A DNA stretch of 27,573 nucleotides from Bacillota bacterium (GTDB lineage: Bacteria; Bacillota; Limnochordia; Limnochordales; ZCTH02-B6): NCBI GenBank assembly GCA_003387805.1, contig QGSR01000003.1:1-27573 (forward strand), written 5' to 3'. Numbering within the stretch: position 1 is the first letter of the stretch; each line of letters opens with the position of its first letter. The notes under the pieces were generated by a model. It worked only from the letters and a program-made list of their open reading frames with translations. It had not been told where the DNA came from and did not search any database. Of this stretch, positions 7,735 through 18,560 are shown piece after piece. Position numbers and translations under genes: made by a program.

Positions 7735-7764
7735 ATGATAGCATACGGCCCGGACCAGCGTCAA
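7735..7764 (-). promoter_or_regulatory. Promoter of the tRNA-Ile/tRNA-Ala unit
   Basis: On the minus strand TTGACG (7764-7759) and TATCAT (7740-7735) are separated by 18 bases, with an extended TGC before the -10. The predicted transcription start falls about five bases ahead of the tRNA-Ile 5' end, so the leader would be very short. It lies in the 78-base gap after gyrA. Confidence 0.75.
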
Positions 7765-7800
7765 CCGACGCCTCCGGGCCTCCTCCTGACCGCCGGCCGC

Positions 7801-10317
7801 CTACGCCTCGCCGTCCGGCTCGTTGACCGTCTCGTCGCCGAAAATGCTGGGCTGCTGCAGCCCGCGGCCGTCGTCGCCGTCGTCCTCTTCCTCTCGCTGC
7901 TTGACGTGGGCGATGGCCACCACTTTGTCGTTCTCGTCCAGCCGCATGAGCCGCACGCCCTGGGTGGCCCGGCCCTGCCGGGAGATGTCGTCGACTTTCA
8001 TGCGGATCATGATGCCCTCGGCGCTGATGAGCATCACTTCTTCCCCGTCCCGCACGACGCTGGCCGCCACGATGGGACCGTTCTTCTCCACCACCTGCAG
8101 CGTGCGCACGCCTTTGCCGCCGCGGTTGGTGACGCGGTATTCGTTCAGGTCGGTGCGCTTGCCGTAGCCCAGCTCGCTGACGACCAGCAGATCCGCGCCG
8201 GGCCGCACCACGTCCATGGCCACCACGTGGTCGCCGTCATCCAGGCGCACGCCGATGACGCCCCGGGTGGCCCGGCCCATGGGCCGCACCGTGTCCTCGG
8301 GGAAGCGCACGGCCTGGCCCTGGGCGGTGACCAGCAGGATGTGCTCGGAGCCGTCGGTCAGGCGCACGTCCACCAGCTCGTCGTCCTCGTCCAGGTTGAT
8401 GCCGATGAGGCCGTGCCGGGGGCTGTCGTACTCGGACAGCGGCGTCTTCTTGATGACGCCCTTCTTGGTGGCCATGACCAGGAAGTGATCCTCGTCGTAC
8501 TCCTTGACCGGGATGGCCGTTTGGATCCGCTCATCCCGCGGCAAGTCGATGAGGTTTACGATGGCCGAGCCCCGGGCGGTGCGCCCCGCTTCGGGAATGT
8601 CGTAGCCTTTCACCCGGTACACTTTGCCCTTGTTGCTGAAGAACAGGACGTAGCTGTGGGTGCTGGTGACAAACAGGTGCTCGATGAAATCGTCGTCTTT
8701 GGTGCCGGCCGCCGTAATGCCCCGGCCGCCCCGCCGCTGCGGCCGGTAGGCCGTGGTGGGCAGCCGCTTGATGTAGCCGAAGTGGGTCATGGTAATGACC
8801 ACGTCTTCGTCGGCGATGAGGTCCTCTTCCTCGATCTCGTCGGCCGCGGCCACGATCTCGGTTCGCCGCTCGTCGCCGTACTTCTCCTTGATTTCCTCCA
8901 GCTCCGTGCGGATGACCTCGTAGACCAAGTTGATGTCGCCGAGAATTTCCCGCAGCCGGGCGATGGTCTTCAGCAGCTGCTGGTATTCTTCTTCAATCTT
9001 CTCGCGCTCCAGCCCCGTCAGGCGGCGCAGCTGCATGTCCAAGATGGCGACGGCCTGCTTCTCCGTCAGGCCGAAGCGCTCCATCAAGCCTTGCTTCGCC
9101 TCGGCGTCGGTCTTGGACGCGCGGATGAGCGCGATGATCTCGTCGATGTGGTCCAGGGCAATGCGGAGCCCTTCCAAAATGTGGGCCCGCTCCTCGGCTT
9201 TGCGCAGCTCGTAGCGGGTGCGCCGAATGACCACTTCTTCCTGATGCTTCAGGTAGTGGCCCAGCATCTCTTTCAGGCTCAGCACCCGCGGCTCGCCGTC
9301 CACCAACGCCAGCATGATGACGCCGAAGGTGGTCTCCAGCTGGCTGTGGCGGTAGAGGCGGTTCAGGACCACCCGGGCGTTGGCGTCCCGCCGCAGCTCG
9401 ATGACGATGCGCATGCCGCTGCGGTCCGATTCGTCCCGCAAATCGCTGATGCCCTCAATGGTCTTGTCCCGGTGCAGCTCGGCGATCTTCTGGATCAGGT
9501 TGGCCTTGTTGACCTGATACGGCAGCTCGGTGATGATGATGCGCTGCCGCCCGTTGGCCATCTGCTCGATGCGGGCCTTGCCCCGCACTTTGATGCGGCC
9601 GCGGCCGGTGGCGTACGCCTCTTTGATGCCGTCGCGCCCCAGAATCTGCGCGCCCGTGGGAAAGTCGGGCCCGCGCACGATGCGCATCAGCTCTTCCGTG
9701 GTCACGTCGGGATTTTCGATAAGCTTGATGAGCCCGTCGACCACTTCCGTCAGGTTGTGGGGCGGGATGTTGGTGGCCATGCCCACCGCGATGCCCGCGG
9801 CGCCGTTGACCAAAAGATTCGGGATCCGCGAAGGCAAAACCGACGGCTGCTGCAGCGACTCGTCGAAGTTGGGGACGAAATCGACGGTTTCTTTGTCGAT
9901 GTCCCGCAGCATCTCCAGCGCGATTTTCGACAGCCGCGCCTCGGTGTAGCGCATGGCCGCGGGCGGGTCGCCGTCCACGCTGCCGAAGTTGCCGTGCCCG
10001 TCCACCAGCGGGTAGCGGAAGTTGAAATCCTGCGCCATGCGCACCATGGCGTCGTAGATGGCCGCGTCGCCGTGAGGGTGGTATTTGCCCATGACGTCGC
10101 CGACGATACGGGCCGACTTGCGGTGGGGCCGGTCCGGGCGCAGGCCCAGCTCGTACATGCCGTACAAAATGCGCCGCTGCACGGGCTTGAGCCCGTCGCG
10201 CACGTCGGGAAGCGCCCGGTCGACGATGACGCTCATCGCGTAGTCGATGTACGACCGCTTCATCTCGTCGGAAACCCGGACGGGCACGATGCGGCCTTCA
10301 GTAAATTCCAATGCCAT
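7801..10317 (-). CDS. gyrA: DNA gyrase subunit A
   Basis: 838 residues, a normal length. With GyrB it makes a heterotetramer that introduces negative supercoils. The catalytic tyrosine that forms the covalent DNA link is Tyr124 in [11 protein letters not shown]; the quinolone-pocket region [13 protein letters not shown] is at 78-90. The C-terminal beta-pinwheel begins near 510 and carries the GyrA-box QRRGGRG at 527-533, which marks a true gyrase rather than ParC. The tail is acidic, ending near NEPDGEA. ATG 10317 is preceded by GAGGGGAC; gyrB ends 11 bases upstream, so the two are co-transcribed. There is no intein in GyrA. Confidence 0.97.
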   Translation of the reverse strand: MALEFTEGRIVPVRVSDEMKRSYIDYAMSVIVDRALPDVRDGLKPVQRRILYGMYELGLRPDRPHRKSARIVGDVMGKYHPHGDAAIYDAMVRMAQDFNFRYPLVDGHGNFGSVDGDPPAAMRYTEARLSKIALEMLRDIDKETVDFVPNFDESLQQPSVLPSRIPNLLVNGAAGIAVGMATNIPPHNLTEVVDGLIKLIENPDVTTEELMRIVRGPDFPTGAQILGRDGIKEAYATGRGRIKVRGKARIEQMANGRQRIIITELPYQVNKANLIQKIAELHRDKTIEGISDLRDESDRSGMRIVIELRRDANARVVLNRLYRHSQLETTFGVIMLALVDGEPRVLSLKEMLGHYLKHQEEVVIRRTRYELRKAEERAHILEGLRIALDHIDEIIALIRASKTDAEAKQGLMERFGLTEKQAVAILDMQLRRLTGLEREKIEEEYQQLLKTIARLREILGDINLVYEVIRTELEEIKEKYGDERRTEIVAAADEIEEEDLIADEDVVITMTHFGYIKRLPTTAYRPQRRGGRGITAAGTKDDDFIEHLFVTSTHSYVLFFSNKGKVYRVKGYDIPEAGRTARGSAIVNLIDLPRDERIQTAIPVKEYDEDHFLVMATKKGVIKKTPLSEYDSPRHGLIGINLDEDDELVDVRLTDGSEHILLVTAQGQAVRFPEDTVRPMGRATRGVIGVRLDDGDHVVAMDVVRPGADLLVVSELGYGKRTDLNEYRVTNRGGKGVRTLQVVEKNGPIVAASVVRDGEEVMLISAEGIMIRMKVDDISRQGRATQGVRLMRLDENDKVVAIAHVKQREEEDDGDDGRGLQQPSIFGDETVNEPDGEA

Positions 10318-10328
10318 AGCGGGTCCCC

Positions 10329-13283
<2,955 letters not shown>

Positions 13284-13285
13284 CT

Positions 13286-13291
13286 ATTATA
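13286..13291 (-). promoter_or_regulatory. gyrB: Extended -10 element of the gyrB promoter
   Basis: On the minus strand TATAAT is preceded by TGC, a perfect extended -10 element, 39 bases ahead of the gyrB start. I see no good -35 hexamer at 16-18 bases, which is common with extended -10 promoters. Confidence 0.6.
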
Positions 13292-13300
13292 GCACATCAA

Positions 13301-13321
13301 AAACCCGCAAAGGCGGTTGCG
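13301..13321 (-). terminator. Weak hairpin plus T-run after recF
   Basis: Read on the minus strand, AACCGC and GCGGGTT can pair (with one bulge) around CTTT and run into a stretch of five T residues. It lies about 60 bases past recF and just upstream of the gyrB -10. The stem is short, so termination is tentative. Confidence 0.35.
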
Positions 13322-13360
13322 ACGCGCATTTCACCCATTTCGCGGTACGCGTTCCGCGAC

Positions 13361-13374
13361 TTTTCCCGGGAAAT
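13361..13374. promoter_or_regulatory. Candidate Noc-binding site
   Basis: TTTTCCCGGGAAAT differs at only the first base from the B. subtilis Noc-box ATTTCCCGGGAAAT. It lies four bases past the recF stop in the recF-gyrB gap. A noc gene is present at 20915 in this window. Confidence 0.65.
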
Positions 13375-13377
13375 AAT

Positions 13378-14526
13378 TCAGGCGGGCGTGACCGTTCCCT
13401 GGTGCACGCGAAAAACGCGTGCGGCCTTCATCAGCCGCTCGGACAAAGGCTCCGGGTTGGCCGTCGTGATGAACGTCTGCACGTGATCGGCCACCGTCTC
13501 CAGCAAAAACCCCCGCCGCACCGGGTCCAGCTCCGACAGCACGTCGTCCAGCAGCAGCACGGGGTGCTCCCCCGTCTCGGCCTGCAAAAAGTCCAGCTCG
13601 GCCAGCTTCACCGCCAGCACGGCGGTGCGCTGCTGCCCTTGCGACGCGTACGTGCGGGCGTCGGCGCCGTCGATGATGAAGCGCACGTCGTCCCGCTGCG
13701 GGCCGGCCAAGGAAACGCCCCGGCGCAGCTCGTCCCGCTCCAGCCGCTCCAGCGCGGCGCGAAACAGAGCCGCCACCGCGCCGGGATCCTGCCAGGCGGC
13801 ATCGGGCTCCTGCTCCTCGTCCCCGGCGAAGAAGGGCTTGTACACCAGCTGCAGCCGCTCGCGGCCTTCGGTCATGGCGCCGTGCACCCGCCCGGCCGCC
13901 TCCGCCAGGCGGTGGACGGCCCGGGCCCGGGCCACCATGACGGGCACCGCTTCCTCCAGCAGCTGCTGGTTCCAGACTTCCAGCAGCTCGCCGCCCCGGC
14001 TTCTCCCCTGCAGCGCCTTCAGCTGCACGTTGCGATGGCGCAGGATGCGGTGATAGCGAATCAAATGCCGCGCGTATTTCGCGTCGGCCTGGCTCAGCAG
14101 CACGTCCAAAAGGCGCCGGCGCTGCGCGGGTCCGCCTTTCACCAAATACAAATCATCGGGGAAAAAGCTGACGGTAGTCAGAAGGCCCAACGCGTCCCGC
14201 GGCCGCAGCGGGCCGTCGTTCCACGTAATGCGCTTGGGCGCGTCGACGGAGACGACGATCTGCAGCTTGCCGGTGCTGTCCCGCTTTTTCACCAGCGCCG
14301 CGGCGGACGCGACCCGGCAGCCCCACCGCACCAGCTCGCCGTCGCGCCCGGTGCGGGGCGACTTGCCGAGGCCGAGGAACAGCACGCTCTCCAGCAGGTT
14401 CGTTTTGCCCTGGGCGTTGCGCCCCAAAAGCACGTTGACCGCGGGCGACGGCTCCAGGTCGACGTGGCGGTAGTTGCGGAAGTCGTGCAAAATGAGGCGC
14501 TGGATGATGGTCTGCGGCGCCGTCAC
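13378..14526 (-). CDS. recF: DNA replication and repair protein RecF
   Basis: 382 residues, normal for the family. RecF is an SMC-like ATPase that binds gapped DNA and helps RecOR load RecA. Visible motifs: Walker A GRNAQGKT at 35-42, the ABC signature region SLAGPQRDDV near 265, and Walker B VLLLDDVLSELD near 325 followed by TTANPEP. The start is GTG 14526, whose last two bases form part of the dnaN stop (GTGA overlap), so dnaN and recF are translationally coupled. The small S4-domain gene (yaaA) usually found between them in Firmicutes is absent. Confidence 0.96.
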   Translation of the reverse strand: MTAPQTIIQRLILHDFRNYRHVDLEPSPAVNVLLGRNAQGKTNLLESVLFLGLGKSPRTGRDGELVRWGCRVASAAALVKKRDSTGKLQIVVSVDAPKRITWNDGPLRPRDALGLLTTVSFFPDDLYLVKGGPAQRRRLLDVLLSQADAKYARHLIRYHRILRHRNVQLKALQGRSRGGELLEVWNQQLLEEAVPVMVARARAVHRLAEAAGRVHGAMTEGRERLQLVYKPFFAGDEEQEPDAAWQDPGAVAALFRAALERLERDELRRGVSLAGPQRDDVRFIIDGADARTYASQGQQRTAVLAVKLAELDFLQAETGEHPVLLLDDVLSELDPVRRGFLLETVADHVQTFITTANPEPLSERLMKAARVFRVHQGTVTPA

Positions 14527-15632
14527 CCCAGGCGCACCGGCATGATGATGCAGAAGCGGTCATCCCCGTCCACCGGCTTGAACGTGGCCGGCACGTCGCG
14601 CTCGTCGAAGGTGATGCGCAGCTGGTCGTCGTCGTACGCGCGCAGCACGTCCAGGATGAAGCGCGCCTGGTACGAATTGGCCCCGTCCTGGCCTTCCTGG
14701 ACCACGTCCAGCTCCTCCTGGGACTGGCCCACGTCGGTTTCCCGGGCCGTCAGCGTCAGCGTGCCGCCCCGCACGTCGGCCACCACGATGGCCGGGCCCG
14801 TCCGGGACAGGACCGACGCCCGCTCCACCGCCGCCGCCAGCTGGGCCCGGGGCACGACGATGGAAATGGGCTGCTCGCGCGGCAGCACCTGGCGGTAGTT
14901 GGGGAATTCGCCTTCCAAAAGGCGCGAGACGAGGCGCACGTTTTCAAAGCGGAAGGAAATTTGCCGGTCCGTCAGCAGCATCTCCACGTCGCCTTCCGCG
15001 TCCGCGGGGATGATGCGGGCCAGCTCCTGCGCGGCCCGGGCCGGCACCACCGCCCGCCGCGTCTGCGGCGACGGCTGGGCCAGCTTCCCCTGCCGGAAGG
15101 CCAGCCGCGTCGAGTCGGTGGCCACCAGGTTGAGGCGGTCCTCCTCCACCTCGAACAGCACGCCGTTGAGGTACGAGCGGTGATCGTCCACCGCGGCCGC
15201 AAAGGCCGTCTGACGGATCATGTCTTTGAGCTCCGCCGCGCCGATGCGCCACGTGACGTCGCCGGAAGGCGCGGGCAGCTCCGGGAAATCGCCCGCGTCG
15301 CGCACGTTGATGGTGAACTCGGCCCGGCCCGAGCGCACCGTGGCCGCGCCCGCGCCCGGATCCCGGGAAAACTCCACTTTGTCCGAGGGCAGCTTGCGCG
15401 TGAGCTGGCTGAACAGCCGGGCGTCCACCATGACCGCCCCCTGCCGCTCCACCTCCGCGGGCGTGGAGCATTCGATGCCCAGGTGGAGATCGAAGGCCGT
15501 CAGCTGCAGGCGGTCTTCGAAGGCCTCCAGCAAAATGCCTTTCAGGTGGTCGTCCACGTCCCGGCTGGGGACGGCCCGCTCCACGGTGCTGATGGCTTCG
15601 GCCAGCTGCTCACGGTTGCACGCAAAACGCAT
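14523..15632 (-). CDS. dnaN: DNA polymerase III beta sliding clamp
   Basis: 369 residues in three repeated clamp domains. The N-terminus MRFACNREQLAEAISTVERAVPSR and the C-terminus ending MPVRLG are family hallmarks, as are HLGIECSTPAEV and VATDSTRLAFRQ (domain 2). The dimeric ring tethers polymerase III to DNA and recruits partners through its hydrophobic cleft. ATG 15632 has AAGGAG at ten bases. A 6-bp inverted repeat (15646-15660, CTTAGA with TCTAAG) overlaps this ribosome binding site and could affect translation. The gene ends in a four-base overlap with recF. Confidence 0.97.
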   Translation of the reverse strand: MRFACNREQLAEAISTVERAVPSRDVDDHLKGILLEAFEDRLQLTAFDLHLGIECSTPAEVERQGAVMVDARLFSQLTRKLPSDKVEFSRDPGAGAATVRSGRAEFTINVRDAGDFPELPAPSGDVTWRIGAAELKDMIRQTAFAAAVDDHRSYLNGVLFEVEEDRLNLVATDSTRLAFRQGKLAQPSPQTRRAVVPARAAQELARIIPADAEGDVEMLLTDRQISFRFENVRLVSRLLEGEFPNYRQVLPREQPISIVVPRAQLAAAVERASVLSRTGPAIVVADVRGGTLTLTARETDVGQSQEELDVVQEGQDGANSYQARFILDVLRAYDDDQLRITFDERDVPATFKPVDGDDRFCIIMPVRLG

Positions 15633-15645
15633 CGCCCACGCACTC

Positions 15646-15660
15646 CTTAGAACTTCTAAG
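15646..15660. repeat. Short inverted repeat over the dnaN ribosome binding site
   Basis: CTTAGA (15646-15651) and TCTAAG (15655-15660) with a three-base loop, overlapping the AAGGAG of dnaN. It may be a leader hairpin or an operator; no known factor fits. Confidence 0.4.
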
Positions 15661-15870
15661 AAATTAATCGGATTTTGTTGGTCGTCGTCGTATCAGTAGG
15701 CGGTGTGCATGGCGGGGATATCCCGCGCAAAGCCCGCCGCTGCGCCCTTTCGCGGTGGGGACAACGTGTGGAGCCGCCCGCGCGCGCTGTCCACATTGTC
15801 CCCCGCGGGCCCGTCTTGTCCCGCGCCGTGCACGGGCCTTCCCAAGACTGTGCCCAGGAAATGCACAGCC
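15661..15870. other. dnaA-dnaN intergenic region with degenerate DnaA-box-like sites
   Basis: About 210 bases between dnaA and dnaN. I see CTGTCCACA at 15787-15795, and further TGTCCCC runs on both strands, each two or more bases from TTATCCACA. A short AT-rich stretch at 15660-15680 lies next to dnaN. In B. subtilis this gap holds the unwinding part of oriC; here the stronger boxes lie on the other side of dnaA. Confidence 0.4.
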
Positions 15871-17295
15871 CTATCCACTGTTCGAGATGAGCTGCTTGAG
15901 CTCCTCCACCGTGGCCGCCAACGCGCGGTCGGCCGCCATCTGCTCCCGCACCTTTTCGTACCCGTGCAGCACGGTGGTGTGGTCGCGGCCGCCGAATTCC
16001 TCGCCGATGGCCGGCAGCGACAAGTCGGTCATGGTGCGGGCCAAGTACATGGCGATCTGCCGCGGAAACGCGATGTTGCGCGAGCGGGAGCGCGAGATGA
16101 GATCCGCCGGACGCAGGCCGAAATAGCGGGCCACGCAGTCCTGGATTTTGGCGATGGACACCGGCTGCGGCCGCTGCGCGGCGATGAAGTCTTTCAGCGC
16201 CTCCGCGGCCAGCTCCACCGTCAGCGGCGATCCGACGGTGCGGGCGTAGGCCACCACCCGGGTCAGCGCCCCTTCCAGCTCCCGGATGTTGGAGCGGGCC
16301 TGCTCGGCGATGTAGGTCAAAACGTCCTGCGACACCTGCAGACCTTCGTCGGCGGCTTTTTTCCGAATAATTGCAGTACGGGTCTCGAAGTCGGGCGCCT
16401 GAATGTCCGCGGCCAGGCCCCATTCAAAGCGGGAACGCAGCCGCTCCTCCAGGTGCGGGATCTCCCGCGGCGGCCGGTCGCTGGAGATGACGATCTGTTT
16501 GTTCACTTCGAACAGCGCATTAAATGTATGGAAAAATTCCTCCTGGGTGCTTTCCTTCCCGGCGATGAACTGAATGTCGTCGATGAGCAAAATGTCCACC
16601 GACCGGTACTTGGCCCGGAACGCCGGCATGGCCTTGTGCTGCAGCGCGTTGATGAGCTCGTTGGTAAACGTCTCGGAAGAGACGTACACGATGCGCCGCA
16701 TGGGATAGTTGACCAGGCTGTGGTGCGCGATGGCCTGCATCAGGTGGGTCTTGCCCAGGCCCACGCCGCCGTAGATGAACAGCGGGTTGTACGCCTCCGC
16801 CGGCGCTTCCGCCACCGCCAGGCACGCCGCGTGGGCGAAGCGGTTGCTGGGCCCCACGACGAACGTCTCGAACGTATACCGGGGGTTCAGCACCAGCGGC
16901 TGCGGATCGTTCAGCACCGCGGCGGCCCGCGCGGCGGCCGGGTTTGGGGCCTGTGGCGCCGGCACGGCGGGTGAAGGCGCCGCGGGTGCGCCCGCGGGAG
17001 ACGCCTCTCGCGGGGCCGGAACCGGGGCCGCGTCGGGCAGCACGAAGCGGACGTCTCGCATACGCCCGGACAACTGTTCCAGCGTGCTGCGGAGGGCCGC
17101 GCCGTAGCGCATGCTCACCCAGTCGCGGGTAAATTTGTTCGGCACTTGGACGATGAGGCAGTCGTCGTCGACGGAGACGGGCCGCGCTTCCTTCATCCAC
17201 GCGGCGAGACTGTCGTCATTGGAATCTCTGACGAGTTTTCGGACCGCCTCGGACCACAGGGGTGTCAACTGCTCGATCATGGGGTGTGCAGGCAC
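15871..17295 (-). CDS. dnaA: Chromosomal replication initiator DnaA
   Basis: 474 residues. Domain I (1-90) is followed by a Pro/Ala-rich domain II linker (90-130), an AAA+ domain with Walker A GGVGLGKT at 176-183 and Walker B LLIDD at 236-240, and the domain IV DNA-binding helix with GRDHTTVLHGYEKV around 436-449. ATP-DnaA binds DnaA boxes and melts oriC. The start is not clear: GTG 17295 has a strong AAGGAGG 22 bases upstream, with a small hairpin (GCAG/CTGC) that could shorten the gap to about ten bases; ATG 17280, five codons in, fits the family N-terminus but has no ribosome site. The gene faces away from rpmH across oriC. Autoregulation through nearby boxes is likely. Confidence 0.97.
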   Translation of the reverse strand: MPAHPMIEQLTPLWSEAVRKLVRDSNDDSLAAWMKEARPVSVDDDCLIVQVPNKFTRDWVSMRYGAALRSTLEQLSGRMRDVRFVLPDAAPVPAPREASPAGAPAAPSPAVPAPQAPNPAAARAAAVLNDPQPLVLNPRYTFETFVVGPSNRFAHAACLAVAEAPAEAYNPLFIYGGVGLGKTHLMQAIAHHSLVNYPMRRIVYVSSETFTNELINALQHKAMPAFRAKYRSVDILLIDDIQFIAGKESTQEEFFHTFNALFEVNKQIVISSDRPPREIPHLEERLRSRFEWGLAADIQAPDFETRTAIIRKKAADEGLQVSQDVLTYIAEQARSNIRELEGALTRVVAYARTVGSPLTVELAAEALKDFIAAQRPQPVSIAKIQDCVARYFGLRPADLISRSRSRNIAFPRQIAMYLARTMTDLSLPAIGEEFGGRDHTTVLHGYEKVREQMAADRALAATVEELKQLISNSG

Positions 17296-17420
17296 AACAC
17301 AGCAGGGGCCTGCGCTGCCTCCTTCGCGCGCGGGTTGGTCGTCGGGTCGTGTAGGAACCTTCTATTCTGGGCTTTCGGCGGCAACTCCTGCCGGTCTCAA
17401 ACCGGCCTCCATCCACCGCT

Positions 17421-17438
17421 TTCCACAGGTTGTCCACA
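17421..17438 (+). repeat. 18-bp direct repeat with DnaA box, copy 1
   Basis: TTCCACAGGTTGTCCACA is repeated exactly at 17501-17518, 80 bases away. Each copy carries a TTGTCCACA DnaA box (17430-17438 here), one base from consensus, and an abutting TTCCACA half-match. Confidence 0.85.
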
Positions 17439-17500
17439 GGCGTACACGGCATGGTTGACCGATTTTCGGCCTTGAGCCCCCTTTAGCTGGGCTTTCGCTA

Positions 17501-17518
17501 TTCCACAGGTTGTCCACA
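17501..17518 (+). repeat. 18-bp direct repeat with DnaA box, copy 2
   Basis: Identical to 17421-17438. The DnaA box TTGTCCACA is at 17510-17518. A TTTTCCACC-like box follows on the opposite strand around 17520-17528. Confidence 0.85.
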
Positions 17519-17672
17519 CGGTGGAAAACCTGCTTCTAGCTGGCGCGCGTCGATTTCTGGCACCTGCCGCGGGCCCTTGGAAGCGCCTGTAGCTGGGCTT
17601 TTGCGCCCGCGCGCCCATGAGAAGGGCGATTTTCCCGACCGCGACAAGACTGTGTGGGAAACCCGCGGACCG

Positions 17673-17693
17673 TTATCCACATAATTATCCACA
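17673..17693 (+). promoter_or_regulatory. Pair of perfect DnaA boxes
   Basis: TTATCCACA at 17673-17681 and again at 17685-17693, same strand, three bases apart. These are the strongest DnaA sites in the window and lie directly beside the AT-rich inverted repeat, as expected for the loading site next to the unwinding element. Confidence 0.93.
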
Positions 17694-17701
17694 GAGAACG
17701 C

Positions 17702-17719
17702 GGCAAAATTATTTTTGCC
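17702..17719. repeat. AT-rich inverted repeat beside the DnaA boxes
   Basis: GGCAAAA (17702-17708) and TTTTGCC (17713-17719) flank TTAT. This is the most AT-rich point in the origin and lies eight bases past the second perfect DnaA box, so it is a candidate unwinding element. It could alternatively act as a small terminator in either direction. Confidence 0.55.
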
Positions 17720-17755
17720 CGTCCGGGAAAATCGCGCTGCGTGAAGGTGCGGCGC

Positions 17756-17785
17756 TTGACGCTCGATCCCGGCGTGGTCTATAAT
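17756..17785 (+). promoter_or_regulatory. rpmH: Sigma-A promoter of rpmH
   Basis: TTGACG at 17756-17761 and a perfect TATAAT at 17780-17785, with 18 bases between. The predicted start is near 17792, about 23 bases ahead of the rpmH start codon. Confidence 0.88.
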
Positions 17786-17814
17786 CGATCCAGTTTTCAG
17801 GAAGGGTGAACGAC

Positions 17815-17949
17815 GTGAAACGCACCTATCAACCGAACCGCCGCAAGCGCCGCCGGGTGCACGGCTTTTTGCGTAGAATGTCCACGCCGGGAGGCCGGCG
17901 GGTGCTGAAGCGTCGACGGGCGAAGGGGCGGCATCGCCTGGCGGTGTAA
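17815..17949 (+). CDS. rpmH: Ribosomal protein L34
   Basis: 44 residues, the standard size: [20 protein letters not shown], then a middle [19 protein letters not shown]34 is a very basic protein of the large ribosomal subunit. The start is GTG 17815, preceded by GGAAGGG at a spacing of about eight; the in-frame GTG at 17806 is too near that site. It heads the rpmH-rnpA-yidD-yidC-jag cluster and has its own sigma-A promoter. Confidence 0.97.
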   Translation: MKRTYQPNRRKRRRVHGFLRRMSTPGGRRVLKRRRAKGRHRLAV

Positions 17950-17954
17950 AGCCG

Positions 17955-18314
17955 TTGGAGCGGATGAAGCGGGCGCACGACTTCCAGCAGTGCTATCGGC
18001 ATGGAAGCGTGCGCAGGAACCGTCTGGCGGTGTTGCATGCCATGAAGTCACCCGACGGCGTGACGCGTGTCGGCTTTTCGGTCAGCAAAAAGCTGGGCAA
18101 AGCCGTGACCCGCAACCGGGTCAAGCGCTGGCTGCGTGAAAGCATGCGGTATTATGCGCCTCAACTGGTCCCGGGAGTTCACCTGGTGGTGTCCGCCCGG
18201 GCAGCCGCGCGAGAGGCCGATTTTCACGCGGTGAAAGCCGCGGTCGGCGACCTGCTGTCCCGGGCCGGCCTGCTGCAGCCGCAGCCGTCGGCCGCCGAAG
18301 AAGGAGCCCGCTGA
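17955..18314 (+). CDS. rnpA: Ribonuclease P protein component
   Basis: 119 residues. RnpA binds RNase P RNA and helps it cleave pre-tRNA 5' leaders. The conserved RNR box is at VGFSVSKKLGKAVTRNRVKRWLRE (about residues 39-62); the N-terminal KRAHDFQQCYRHG and the VVSAR strand are also typical. The C-terminus is a short Ala/Gln-rich extension. TTG 17955 is taken as the start since it gives the usual N-terminus; ATG 17964 is three codons later, and neither has a good ribosome site, so translational coupling to rpmH, five bases upstream, is likely. Confidence 0.93.
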   Translation: MERMKRAHDFQQCYRHGSVRRNRLAVLHAMKSPDGVTRVGFSVSKKLGKAVTRNRVKRWLRESMRYYAPQLVPGVHLVVSARAAAREADFHAVKAAVGDLLSRAGLLQPQPSAAEEGAR

Positions 18315-18317
18315 GCC

Positions 18318-18530
18318 GTGATTCGCAAGCTGCTGATCGGGCTGATCAGGCTGTACCAGAAAGCGATTTCTCCTTTGTTTCCGCCGAGCTGCCGGTTTTA
18401 CCCCACCTGCTCCACCTACGCCGTGCAGGCGCTGGAGCGGCACGGGGTCGTGCGCGGGGGCTGGATGGCCGTGCGGCGCATCAGCAAATGCCACCCGTGG
18501 CATCCGGGCGGCTACGATCCGGTGGAGTAA
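18318..18530 (+). CDS. yidD: Membrane protein insertion efficiency factor YidD
   Basis: 70 residues: an N-terminal amphipathic helix ([18 protein letters not shown]), then the cysteine-rich [19 protein letters not shown] and the [13 protein letters not shown] ending that define YidD. It is thought to sit at the inner membrane face and to aid YidC-dependent insertion. The start is GTG 18318, with AAGGAG twelve bases upstream, inside the end of rnpA; only three bases separate the two genes. It is followed by yidC, the usual order. Confidence 0.95.
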   Translation: MIRKLLIGLIRLYQKAISPLFPPSCRFYPTCSTYAVQALERHGVVRGGWMAVRRISKCHPWHPGGYDPVE

Positions 18531-18560
18531 ACGCTTTTCAGATACGGGGGCGGCTGATGA

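Larger units (their letters stand above)
17367..17601 (+). repeat. Three copies of a CTGGGCTTT element
   Basis: CTGGGCTTT occurs at 17367-17375, 17487-17495 and 17593-17601. The second and third copies extend to TAGCTGGGCTTT(C/T)GC. A fourth, partial TAGCTGG is near 17537. The element is not a DnaA box and I do not know a protein that binds it. Confidence 0.65.
17296..17814. other. oriC: Chromosomal replication origin region (oriC)
   Basis: A 519-base gene-free stretch between divergent dnaA and rpmH. It holds two perfect DnaA boxes, two TTGTCCACA boxes in an 18-bp direct repeat, several weaker TTCCACA-type boxes, an AT-rich inverted repeat, and three copies of a CTGGGCTTT element, and it ends in the rpmH promoter. 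Transcription diverges here, which fits bidirectional replication starting within it. The exact unwinding site is not determined. Confidence 0.88.

Noticed and set aside
15357..15374. TCCCGGGAAA in dnaN as a Noc-box
   Set aside because: Only about 10 of 14 bases match and it is inside a coding region, so it may be chance.
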